Shown here piece after piece: positions 1-5,791 of a stretch of DNA of 15,758 bases. Source of the DNA: JANNSW01 sp031431235 (GTDB lineage: Bacteria > Pseudomonadota > Alphaproteobacteria > Rhizobiales > Hyphomicrobiaceae); assembly GCA_031431235.1 (NCBI GenBank), contig JANPDA010000155.1, positions 1-15,758 on the forward strand, in the 5' to 3' direction. The notes under the pieces were generated by a model. That model saw nothing but the letters and a program-made list of their open reading frames with translations. It had not been told where the DNA came from and did no database searches. The position numbers and the translations under genes are program-made. Position 1 is the stretch's first letter. The number at the start of each line of letters is the position of its first letter.

Positions 1-96
1 GCCGGACTTGTCCTCCTTGGGCGTGCGCGTGTCGGAGACAGTCAGAATGGCGATACGGACGGGAAGAAACGGACGGGTCTCGTCGAGGCGTGGCAT
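1..96 (-). CDS. moaB: Molybdenum cofactor biosynthesis protein B, N-terminal part (cut by window edge)
   Basis: The first 32 codons of a minus-strand gene that runs out of the window. The start MPRLDETRPFLPVRIAILTV followed by SDTRT matches the N-terminus of MoaB/MogA-like proteins, which act on molybdopterin in molybdenum cofactor synthesis. ILTVSDTRT is the first beta strand and loop of the MoCF-biosynthesis fold. The ATG at 96 is preceded by GAGGA about 9 nt upstream; a second in-frame-looking ATG at 101 is in another frame. It lies 90 nt downstream of the uracil-DNA glycosylase gene on the same strand, so co-transcription is likely. The active-site region is outside the window, so identification rests on the N-terminus only. 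Confidence 0.8.
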   Translation of the reverse strand, partial: MPRLDETRPFLPVRIAILTVSDTRTPKEDKSG

Positions 97-186
97 GGCA
101 TTGATCCTCGCTCGGTGAGTGAAGCGAGGTGGTTTCGTGCACCAACGACACCCCGGTTGCAAGCCGAGCGACTCATCGCGCGCCGC

Positions 187-1056
187 TCAACTGCCGCTCC
201 GGAGTGCCGCTTCGACCATCAGCAGATCGCGCCAGGCCAAACGCTTGTGCGCCGGCGTGAGCAGCAAATGGGATGGCGGCAGCGTGGCGAGCGTGGGGAG
301 CTCACGGCCGCCGATCGCGATCGAGCGCCAATTGCCGCGCAGTCGCATGATGCCCTCTGGCGCGCCGAGCAACTGCTTGGTCGCAACTCCGCCCAGCAGC
401 ACGAGAAAATCCGGCCCGACCAGCTCGACCTGGCGCTCCAGAAAGGGTTGGCAGACCTGCATCTCCTGGACGGTCGGCGGGCGGTTGCCGGGGGGGCGCC
501 AGTAGACGCTGTTGGTGATGTGGACATCGCTCTCGCCCAGCCCGATAGCGGCGAGCATGCGATCGAGCAGCTGGCCAGCCGGGCCGACGAAGGGCTTGCC
601 CTGCAGATCCTCCTCACGCCCTGGAGCCTCGCCGATCAGCATGAGCCGAGTGCGGGCCGCGCCTCGATAGAAACACAGGCTCTTGGCCGTCTTGCGCAGC
701 CCGCAGCCTTCGAAGCGCTCGAGCCGCGCGCGCAACTCTTCGAGGGATCGAGCCGAGGTTGCCTCCCTGCGGGCCGCCAGGACGGTGGCGTCGACTGAAA
801 TCGGCGCCGGCGGGCGGGCGAGCGGACCCGCACTGCCGGTCCTGCCGGATGTGACCGGGGCTGCTCGCGACGGATTGACAACGCCTGGCGGCTGAACCGG
901 TGGCGGGGACGCCCGGGTGGCGACGCCCGCGAGCGTTTGGCGCCGGGCTATTTCGAACCAGTCGGATGGATCGTCCGAAACGGCATCCCCGACGCCAGCC
1001 GCATCCAGCCAGTCGAGCCAGGCGGCAATGTCATGCTCGGAGAGGGTACCTGCCAT
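187..1056 (-). CDS. Uracil-DNA glycosylase, family 4 type, with altered motif B
   Basis: A 289-aa protein whose C-terminal two thirds belong to the UDG superfamily. These enzymes remove uracil from DNA to start base-excision repair. The uracil-binding motif GEAPG lies at residues 142-146, followed by EED, GKPFVGPAGQLLDRML and the ITN..YWRPPGNR segment, as in family 4. Residues 1-110 are a Pro/Ala-rich, probably disordered extension common in alphaproteobacterial members. Two points are odd. The second catalytic motif, normally HPS/A-Y-LLR, reads PPSHLLL at 260-266, so the expected His is Pro. Only three cysteines (118, 128, 202) are seen where iron-sulfur members have four. The UDGX KRRIH insert is absent. 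The ATG start has a weak ribosome site. The upstream gene ends 9 nt before it and moaB follows, so these three genes look like an operon. Confidence 0.85.
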   Translation of the reverse strand: MAGTLSEHDIAAWLDWLDAAGVGDAVSDDPSDWFEIARRQTLAGVATRASPPPVQPPGVVNPSRAAPVTSGRTGSAGPLARPPAPISVDATVLAARREATSARSLEELRARLERFEGCGLRKTAKSLCFYRGAARTRLMLIGEAPGREEDLQGKPFVGPAGQLLDRMLAAIGLGESDVHITNSVYWRPPGNRPPTVQEMQVCQPFLERQVELVGPDFLVLLGGVATKQLLGAPEGIMRLRGNWRSIAIGGRELPTLATLPPSHLLLTPAHKRLAWRDLLMVEAALRSGS

Positions 1057-1065
1057 GGCCTTGTT

Positions 1066-1647
1066 CTAATGGTGCATGAGCGTGAAGTAGAGGGGGGCCG
1101 CGAACAGCGCAGCGAACGAGAGCCCCAGCGCCCAGCGCACGCGCCAGGACTGGAATCGCCGCCAGAGCACGAAGATGCAGATGACGACGATCAAGAGCTC
1201 GATCGGGCCGACGATGCCGCCGTAGTGCTGGGAGTCCCAGTAGGAGACGGGCGAGTTGAATTTCCAACTCGAGAACGGCCAGAAATGCGCATGCCCATCC
1301 TCGCGGTGGACAGGGAAGTCGAAGGCGACGTGAAGGAGGCCGCTCGTGGCAAAAACCTCGAGCCAGTCGGTCTTCGAGAGGCGGCCCGCGAGCAACAGGG
1401 CGGCGAGAAGCGGGATCGAGTGGCCGGCGTTGACGAGGCTCTGCCAGGGCTCCTGCCAATAGAGACCGAGGGGCTCGGGCCAGATGTCGCGGTCGGAGAG
1501 GCCTGCCACGAGCCGCGCCCAGCCGAACATGACGAACATGGGAAGGTCGGGCACGAAGGCGCCTGCGAGCGCCGCCCAGTTGCGCGCTGGCGACGCGGGA
1601 CGGGCGAGCACGACGGCTCCAATCAGCAGATGAGTTGGTGTATGCAA
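1066..1647 (-). CDS. Multi-pass membrane protein, YdjM-like / putative membrane-bound metal-dependent hydrolase
   Basis: A 193-aa protein that I do not recognise as a named gene. It opens HTPTHLLIGAVVLAR. Hydrophobic segments occur near residues 25-45, 75-90, 105-115, 145-163 and 170-188, so it should sit in the inner membrane. A run of potential metal ligands, HxxFDFPxH followed by DGHAHFWPF, lies at about residues 105-125 between membrane segments. The N-terminal HxxxG pattern and the paired His/Asp near the membrane resemble the YdjM (PF04307) hydrolase-like group. Related alphaproteobacterial proteins are sometimes mislabelled as cobalamin-synthesis proteins. The start codon is TTG at 1647, chosen because AAGGAG lies 9 nt upstream and family members begin with the same (N/H)TPxHL motif. 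The catalytic role is inference. Confidence 0.6.
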   Translation of the reverse strand: MHTPTHLLIGAVVLARPASPARNWAALAGAFVPDLPMFVMFGWARLVAGLSDRDIWPEPLGLYWQEPWQSLVNAGHSIPLLAALLLAGRLSKTDWLEVFATSGLLHVAFDFPVHREDGHAHFWPFSSWKFNSPVSYWDSQHYGGIVGPIELLIVVICIFVLWRRFQSWRVRWALGLSFAALFAAPLYFTLMHH

Positions 1648-1690
1648 GTGGGGAAGCTCCTTGGTCCCTCATCGCACGAAAGGTCGCTCC

Positions 1691-1981
1691 ATGCCAAAGG
1701 CCTATTGGATCGCACGCGTCACTGTGACCGACCCCGAACGCTACAAGGGTTATGCCGACCTCGCGCCCGCTGCCATCGCCAAGCACGGCGGCAAGTTCCT
1801 CGCCCGCGGTGGCAAAGCCGAGCAGATGGAAGGTGAAGGCCGGCCACGCAACGTGGTGATCGAGTTTGCCTCGCTCGCGGATGCGGTCGCATGCTACCGG
1901 TCCGAGGGCTACCAGGTGGCCCGAGCCGAGCGCCAGGGTGCCGGTGTCGCCGAGATCGTAATCGTCGAGGGTGTGGGCTGA
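1691..1981 (+). CDS. DUF1330 domain protein (first of a tandem pair)
   Basis: A 96-aa protein that begins MPKAYWIARVTVTDPERYKG, typical of DUF1330, a small ferredoxin-like alpha/beta-barrel dimer family. The family features present are the N-terminal beta strand YWIA, a central KFLARGG strand, the VVIEF strand with following aspartate-alanine helix, and the C-terminal EIVIVEG strand. The biochemical role of this family is not established. The ATG at 1691 was chosen over an upstream in-frame GTG at 1661 because it aligns with the paralogue next door and has AAAGG just upstream. The start lies only 43 nt from the divergent membrane-protein gene, so the two promoters must overlap or extend into coding sequence. 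Confidence 0.85.
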   Translation: MPKAYWIARVTVTDPERYKGYADLAPAAIAKHGGKFLARGGKAEQMEGEGRPRNVVIEFASLADAVACYRSEGYQVARAERQGAGVAEIVIVEGVG

Positions 1982-1994
1982 AGGACTGAAAACC

Positions 1995-2285
1995 ATGCCA
2001 AAAGGCTATTGGATCGCACACGTCGAGGTGACCGATCCGGACAACTACCCGAAATACATCGCCGCCAATCGAGCCGCATTCGAAAAATATGGCGCCAAGT
2101 TCGTCGTACGGGGCGGGCGCTATGATGCGGTCGAAGGCATCAAGGGCGATCGGCACGTCGTGATCGAGTTCCCCAGCTACGAGGCGGCGCTCGCCTGCTA
2201 CCATTCGCCCGAGTACCAGCAGGCCCTGAAGCTCAGGCTCGCCTACTCGGATGGGCAGGCCGTGATTGTCGAAGGCGTCGCATGA
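1995..2285 (+). CDS. DUF1330 domain protein (second of a tandem pair)
   Basis: A 96-aa paralogue of the preceding gene with the same length and the same landmarks: MPKGYWIAHVEVTDPDNY, KFVVRGG, HVVIEFPSYEAALACY and the C-terminal AVIVEGVA. The two copies are clearly related but well diverged, so this is an old duplication rather than a recent one. The ATG at 1995 lies 13 nt after the stop of the first copy, with AAGGA in the junction as ribosome site. Its last codons overlap the start of the permease gene by 4 nt (ATGA), implying translational coupling in one operon. Function is unknown; the family resembles small-ligand or stress-linked dimeric barrel proteins only by fold. Confidence 0.85.
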   Translation: MPKGYWIAHVEVTDPDNYPKYIAANRAAFEKYGAKFVVRGGRYDAVEGIKGDRHVVIEFPSYEAALACYHSPEYQQALKLRLAYSDGQAVIVEGVA

Positions 2286-3214
2286 GGGAGGGCGCCGGTG
2301 TGCTGGTGCGGGGCGTGGACAGCACGCGGAGCCGCGTCTGGTGGCCGTTGCTGCTGCTCATCGCCATTGCGGTCGGCTGGGGTGCGAGCGTCTCGCTCGC
2401 GACTATCGCCATGGCCGGGGGGCAGCATCCGCTCGGCATGGCGCTCGCCTCCTCGATCATCGGGCTCATTTTCCTCACCGTCGTGCTCGCCATCCGCCGC
2501 ATCGTGCCACCGATGCGGCGCGAGCACCTCGTCTTCTACGGCGTGTGCGGGCTGCTCGGCACGGCCGCGCCGGGGGTGCTAGCGCTCGCCGCGGCCGCCC
2601 ACCTTCCCGCCGGCGTGCGCTCGATCCTGTTCGCGCTGATCCCATTGCTGACGCTCATGCTCACGGCGGGCCTGGGGCGCGAGCGGACGGATGGGCGGCG
2701 CATGCTCGGCCTCGGGCTCGGTCTTGCCTCGGTGCTCGTGCTGCTGCGCCCCGGAGCGGCGGCGGTCGCGCCCGAGCAGCTCGTCTGGGCCGCGGTGTCG
2801 ATCCTCACCGTCGCCTGCTATGCGACCGAGAATGTCTACATCGATGCGCGTCGCCCCGCCGGGCTCGATTCGGTCGCGGCGCTCTGGGGGATGACGGTTG
2901 CGGCGATCCTGATGCTGGCGCCGGTCGTCTGGTGGATGGAAGCGGGCGCGGGTCTCTCCTGGCAGTGGGGCAAGGTCGAGCAGGCGCTCGTCGGCATGAG
3001 CTTGCTCAATGTTGCCTGCTACGCGGGCTACATCGTGCTGATCGGCCGCGCGGGCCCGATCTTTGCGAGCCAAGTCTCCTATCTGACGCCTCCTGCTGGA
3101 ATCGCATGGGGTGTCGTGCTGCTCGGCGAAAGCGTGACGACCGGGATCGGCTGGTCGGTCGCGCTGGTGCTCGCCGGCATTGCGCTGGTACGGCCGCGCG
3201 ACGGGGCGGGCTGA
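2282..3214 (+). CDS. DMT superfamily permease with two EamA domains
   Basis: A 310-aa inner-membrane protein with about ten hydrophobic helices arranged as two EamA repeats, the usual length and layout of drug/metabolite exporters. The first repeat contains the WWPLLLLIAIAVGWGAS helix and the AAHLPAGVRSILFALIPLLT helix pair. The second contains VWAAVSILTVACYATENVY and the family-typical signature SYLTPPAGIAWGVVLLGE near residues 265-282, ending in RPRDGAG. The substrate cannot be read from sequence; members export amino acids, nucleosides or other metabolites. The start overlaps the stop of the second DUF1330 gene (ATGA) and alkB begins 2 nt after the stop, so the four genes are probably one transcript. 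Confidence 0.9.
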   Translation: MREGAGVLVRGVDSTRSRVWWPLLLLIAIAVGWGASVSLATIAMAGGQHPLGMALASSIIGLIFLTVVLAIRRIVPPMRREHLVFYGVCGLLGTAAPGVLALAAAAHLPAGVRSILFALIPLLTLMLTAGLGRERTDGRRMLGLGLGLASVLVLLRPGAAAVAPEQLVWAAVSILTVACYATENVYIDARRPAGLDSVAALWGMTVAAILMLAPVVWWMEAGAGLSWQWGKVEQALVGMSLLNVACYAGYIVLIGRAGPIFASQVSYLTPPAGIAWGVVLLGESVTTGIGWSVALVLAGIALVRPRDGAG

Positions 3215-3216
3215 CG

Positions 3217-3822
3217 ATGCTCGGCGGCTTCCGGCATCTGCCCGGCTATCTGAACGATGCCGCGCAGCGACGGTTGTTGGAGGCTGTCCTGATCGTGATC
3301 GAGGAAGCGCCGCTGTTCACGCCGACGATGCCGCGGACGGGCAAGCCGATGTCGGTGCGGATGTCGAACTGCGGGCCGCTCGGCTGGGTCAGCGACAAGG
3401 AGCACGGCTACCGCTATCAGGCGACCCACCCGGAGACGGGGAAGGTTTGGCCGGCGATGCCCGGCATGCTGGTCGAGCTGTGGAACGAGATCGGAGGGTA
3501 CCCGGCAGCGCCCCAGGCCTGCCTCGTCAACCACTACGCGCCGGGAACCAAGCTCGGACTGCATCGGGACCAGGACGAGGAGGACAGATCAGCGCCCGTG
3601 GTGTCGGTGTCGCTGGGGGCGGATGCCGTCTTTGTGATGGGCGGCCTCTCTCGCAAGGATGCCAAGGAGCGGATGGTGCTGGGCTCGGGCGACGTGGTGG
3701 TGCTGGGCGGGGCGGCACGCCTCGCCTATCATGGGATCGATCGGGTCCTGCCCGTGCCGAATGGGCTGCTCGGGGAGGGGGAAAGGATCAATCTGACGTT
3801 GAGGCGGGTGGGGGGCGTGTGA
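3217..3822 (+). CDS. alkB: Alpha-ketoglutarate-dependent DNA dealkylase AlkB
   Basis: A 201-aa Fe(II)/2-oxoglutarate dioxygenase that oxidatively removes alkyl groups such as 1-methyladenine and 3-methylcytosine from DNA. The iron ligands are H116, D118 (in GLHRDQDE) and H172 (in LAYHGIDR), and the 2-oxoglutarate-binding arginines are R190 and R196 (GERINLTLRR). The spacings of 56 residues between the histidines and 6 between the arginines equal those of E. coli AlkB as I recall it. NHYAPGTKLGLHRD is the family NRYAPG motif with His in place of Arg. The start at 3217 lies 2 nt after the permease stop. A repeat element begins at the base after the stop codon and may supply the transcript's 3' hairpin. 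Association with an Ada-type adaptive response is not visible here. Confidence 0.93.
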   Translation: MLGGFRHLPGYLNDAAQRRLLEAVLIVIEEAPLFTPTMPRTGKPMSVRMSNCGPLGWVSDKEHGYRYQATHPETGKVWPAMPGMLVELWNEIGGYPAAPQACLVNHYAPGTKLGLHRDQDEEDRSAPVVSVSLGADAVFVMGGLSRKDAKERMVLGSGDVVVLGGAARLAYHGIDRVLPVPNGLLGEGERINLTLRRVGGV

Positions 3823-3960
3823 TTGCTAGTGTTCTGACTCATTCATTTGGTACCCCAAATGAATGGCCAGCCCACTAGCTACCTCCTTGTTTGTGTTCCG
3901 TCTTTCCATTCATTGATCCAGCTTCGCCGGAATCGAATGAATGGGCCGGAACACTAGCAA
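3823..3960. repeat. Double-hairpin MITE/BIME-like repeat, copy 1 (complete)
   Basis: A non-coding 138-bp element with terminal inverted repeats: TTGCTAGTGTTC at the left, and the same with GCCCATTCATT-type continuation at the right, matching at 22 of 25 positions by hand count. Inside, it is built from two imperfect palindromes in the same orientation (about 3825-3879 and 3891-3958). Each has an outer TGTTC.G/CACTAGC arm and an inner CATTCATT/AATGAATG arm. The first has an 11-bp perfect inner stem (3840-3850 with 3855-3865) and a TACC loop. A second copy, about 94% identical over 115 bp, sits at 15644-15758. No transposase is present, so the element is non-autonomous. It follows the alkB stop codon directly. 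Confidence 0.85.
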
Positions 3961-3987
3961 GTGCTTCAGTGTGTTGCCGATAGCCCG

Positions 3988-4009
3988 ACACGCGGGCGTG
4001 TGGTAAGAT
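3988..4009 (+). promoter_or_regulatory. Candidate promoter and operator of the antitoxin gene
   Basis: A perfect inverted repeat ACACGC-GG-GCGTGT (3988-4001) is followed two bases later by TAAGAT (4004-4009), a fair -10 hexamer. A transcript starting 7 nt after it would begin at the ATG at 4016. No Shine-Dalgarno sequence precedes that ATG, so the mRNA may be leaderless. A palindrome overlapping the promoter is the usual site for autorepression by an antitoxin or toxin-antitoxin complex. No good -35 hexamer is seen. Confidence 0.45.
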
Positions 4010-4015
4010 CGACCA

Positions 4016-4243
4016 ATGATCAAAACTCTCGAACGGGCAATCGACAAGGTCAGGACACTATCCCCCGAGCGGCAGGCATATGCCGCGGAGGTACTCGAGC
4101 AGATTGCCGCCGCAGGCGATGGTGTCTACCTCCTTTCGGAGGAGGAGCGGCGACTTGTCCGCGAGGGACTCGATGACCTCGACCAGGGGCGTATCGTGCC
4201 GGAAGCGGAGATGGCCGACTTCTGGGATCGCCACCGCACATGA
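4016..4243 (+). CDS. Type II antitoxin-like protein of a RelE/ParE-type module
   Basis: A 75-aa acidic, helix-rich protein beginning MIKTLERAIDKVRTLSPERQ. It has the layout of small alphaproteobacterial antitoxins that partner RelE/ParE toxins: a short N-terminal helix, an AYAAEVLEQIA helix, then LSEEERRLVREGLDDLDQGR and EMADFWDRHR at the C-terminus, the part expected to wrap the toxin. In family members the ATGA junction leads into the toxin gene, and that junction is present (4240-4243). Here the partner is badly shortened, so this may be an orphan antitoxin kept for regulation or simply decaying. The exact family name is not certain; the assignment comes from sequence character and context. 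Confidence 0.7.
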   Translation: MIKTLERAIDKVRTLSPERQAYAAEVLEQIAAAGDGVYLLSEEERRLVREGLDDLDQGRIVPEAEMADFWDRHRT

Positions 4244-4344
4244 AGTTTGTCTACGCAGAGACGGCCCGGCGGGACGTCACGCCCATCGAAGACAGCATTG
4301 CCGCGCGCATCAAGAATCTCGGGCTGCTACCCGACGGTGACTGA
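4240..4344 (+). pseudogene. Truncated RelE/ParE-type toxin remnant
   Basis: Overlapping the antitoxin stop by ATGA is a 34-codon frame starting MKFVYAETARRDV, which matches the first strand and helix of ParE/RelE toxins (usually 90-100 aa). After SIAAR it continues IKNLGLLPDGD and stops. The IKNL..LPDG part resembles the later helix and LP-G turn of the family, so an internal deletion of roughly 15 codons plus loss of the C-terminal strands is a plausible history. No continuation of the toxin was found in the other frames as far as lolA. It lacks the catalytic or gyrase-binding core and should not be toxic. The 265 nt between it and lolA hold no gene I can support. Confidence 0.6.
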
Positions 4345-4609
4345 GCCGGCCCGCGGAACCTCGCCGGCCGATGAGAGGTCCAATCCACCCTCCCCGCATT
4401 CACCGATAACGACAGCAAGAACAGAGACACATTGTTCATCTTGGCCCTTCGGGCAAGCCGAGCGGTGCGTGACCGCGCCGATTTGCCCGAGGGAAACCGG
4501 CGTGCGGCCTCTTGCCTGCCTGAATCGCGTGGCTACGATCCGGACATCCCCGATGTGCTTTTCTCCCGAATCAGATCATTGCCCAGCCAACACGAGCCTT
4601 GGAGCCCAC

Positions 4610-5392
4610 ATGACCGTCGCGCGCCTTTCGCAGTTGCCCCGCAGAGCGTGGATGCTCGTTTGCGCAGCGGCACTCGCCGTCGCTCTGTCGAATGCAGCGG
4701 TCGCGCAGGAGACGCAAGCGCCGGAGACTTTGGCGCCGGAGACTCTGGCACCAAAGACCAATCCCGTTGGAACCTCCACGTCCTGGAGCACCGACGTCAA
4801 TGCGAACGGCACTGTTTCGGGTATGGTGCTCGACGACGAGCAGTTGGCACTGGTTGGCAAAATCAATACCTATTTCAACAGCATGGGCGACCTGAAAGGC
4901 AACTTCCAGCAGACAGACGCGCAGGGCGGGCAGACCAAGGGCAAGTTCTTCATCCGCCGCCCCGGCCGGTTCCGGTTCGTCTACGCTGCTCCCAGCAAGA
5001 TGATCGTGCTGTCGGACGGCGAGAACCTCTCGTTCGAGGATCACGACATCAACAGCGCCGACCGCTATCCGCTGGAGAGCACACCCTTCCGTGTCCTGCT
5101 CAGCGAGAATGTGGACCTGTCGCGCGATGCCACCATCCTCGAGCTCAACGAGACACCTCGAGAAATCGTGATCGCGCTGCAAGACAAGGCTGACGAGAGC
5201 ACCGGCAAGATTCGTGTGTTCTTCAATGTCGTCGGTGATCAGCTCGAGTTCCGGGAATGGCTGATCACCGGCCCACAGGGCGGCGATACGCGAGTGGTGC
5301 TGGCGGAACTCGTCCGCGACGAGAAGGTCGACGACAAGCTGTTCCAGCCGACGCCATTCATGCCGATCGTCGACAATGGACGGCGTAAATAG
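4610..5392 (+). CDS. lolA: Outer-membrane lipoprotein carrier protein LolA family
   Basis: A 260-aa periplasmic protein that would shuttle lipoproteins from the LolCDE complex to the outer membrane. A signal peptide with a hydrophobic core (VCAAALAVALSNAAVA) should be cut after about residue 32. A low-complexity linker with APETL repeated follows. The LolA core begins near residue 75 (LVGKINTYFNSMGDLKGNFQQ) and shows the typical GKFFIRRPGRFRFVY strand pair, then IVLSDGENLSFEDHDINSADRYPL and LFQPTPF at the end. The ATG at 4610 was chosen over longer readings because GGAG lies 8 nt upstream and the signal peptide starts there. In many Hyphomicrobiales lolA follows ftsK and precedes xthA. Here xthA is downstream, but the toxin-antitoxin remnant and repeat lie upstream. 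Confidence 0.92.
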   Translation: MTVARLSQLPRRAWMLVCAAALAVALSNAAVAQETQAPETLAPETLAPKTNPVGTSTSWSTDVNANGTVSGMVLDDEQLALVGKINTYFNSMGDLKGNFQQTDAQGGQTKGKFFIRRPGRFRFVYAAPSKMIVLSDGENLSFEDHDINSADRYPLESTPFRVLLSENVDLSRDATILELNETPREIVIALQDKADESTGKIRVFFNVVGDQLEFREWLITGPQGGDTRVVLAELVRDEKVDDKLFQPTPFMPIVDNGRRK

Positions 5393-5486
5393 GCGCTCGT
5401 CCCGCGAATCTCGACACTCGCACTCAGCTTCGAGGGATGTCGTCAACCTCGCTGACAAAAAATAGGTTGGAATCTTTCCCTAGGGA

Positions 5487-5514
5487 TTGAAATCGGCAAC
5501 AGTCCTATTATCTT
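5487..5514 (+). promoter_or_regulatory. Candidate sigma-70-type promoter of the small RNA
   Basis: TTGAAA (5487-5492) and TATCTT (5509-5514) are separated by 16 bp. The segment is more AT-rich than its surroundings. Transcription would start near 5521, and no coding frame with a ribosome site follows, which fits a small RNA gene ending at the intrinsic terminator at 5624-5654. Confidence 0.45.
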
Positions 5515-5520
5515 ATGGGC

Positions 5521-5655
5521 ATAGCAAGTGTGCCGCCAATATCGGTAGTGCCCCCCCGTCTAACCGATGGCATGCTTGTGAGCGTCGGATTCCCTCCCGA
5601 CGCAAAAGCGCCACAAGCGCTTTGGCGCTCAGTCGAAAGGCTGAGCGCCTTTTTG
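5521..5655 (+). ncRNA. Candidate small regulatory RNA with C-rich anti-Shine-Dalgarno loops
   Basis: The 399-nt interval between lolA and xthA contains no convincing gene but has the parts of a small RNA gene of about 135 nt. Hairpin 1 pairs ATCGGT (5541-5546) with ACCGAT (5563-5568) around a loop holding seven C residues. Hairpin 2 pairs GCGTCGG (5582-5588) with CCGACGC (5597-5603) around the loop ATTCCCTC, whose CCCTC could pair with ribosome-binding sites. Hairpin 3 is a strong terminator. This plan recalls the alphaproteobacterial alpha-r14-type RNAs with anti-SD loops. I could not match it to a named family, so the identity is inference. The rest of the interval (5393-5486 and 5656-5791) shows nothing further. 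Confidence 0.5.
5624..5654 (+). terminator. Rho-independent terminator
   Basis: A perfect 9-bp stem GGCGCTCAG (5624-5632) / CTGAGCGCC (5641-5649) with the loop TCGAAAGG is followed immediately by TTTTT. It is oriented for plus-strand transcription and would end the candidate small RNA, or read-through from lolA, before xthA. Confidence 0.85.
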
Positions 5656-5791
5656 TTGTGGCGGTAGCCCCACCGCTGTGTTTCGTGGGTGGGTGATGCT
5701 GCTGGTCCGGCCTTCCAGAGGGTTGCGGTATGCACCCGGAATGAAGCAAGGGAGCCAGCATGCTCCGATCAATCACGGCCGTGGGGCTCGC

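Noticed and set aside
1031..1996. Long minus-strand frame covering the membrane protein and the first DUF1330 gene
   Set aside because: It is Arg/Pro/Ala-rich shadow translation in the wrong frame, and two supported genes explain the region.
4247..4609. Extended N-terminus for LolA reaching back to the toxin remnant
   Set aside because: The signal peptide and ribosome site place the start at 4610, and the upstream translation is low-quality, Pro/Arg-rich sequence.
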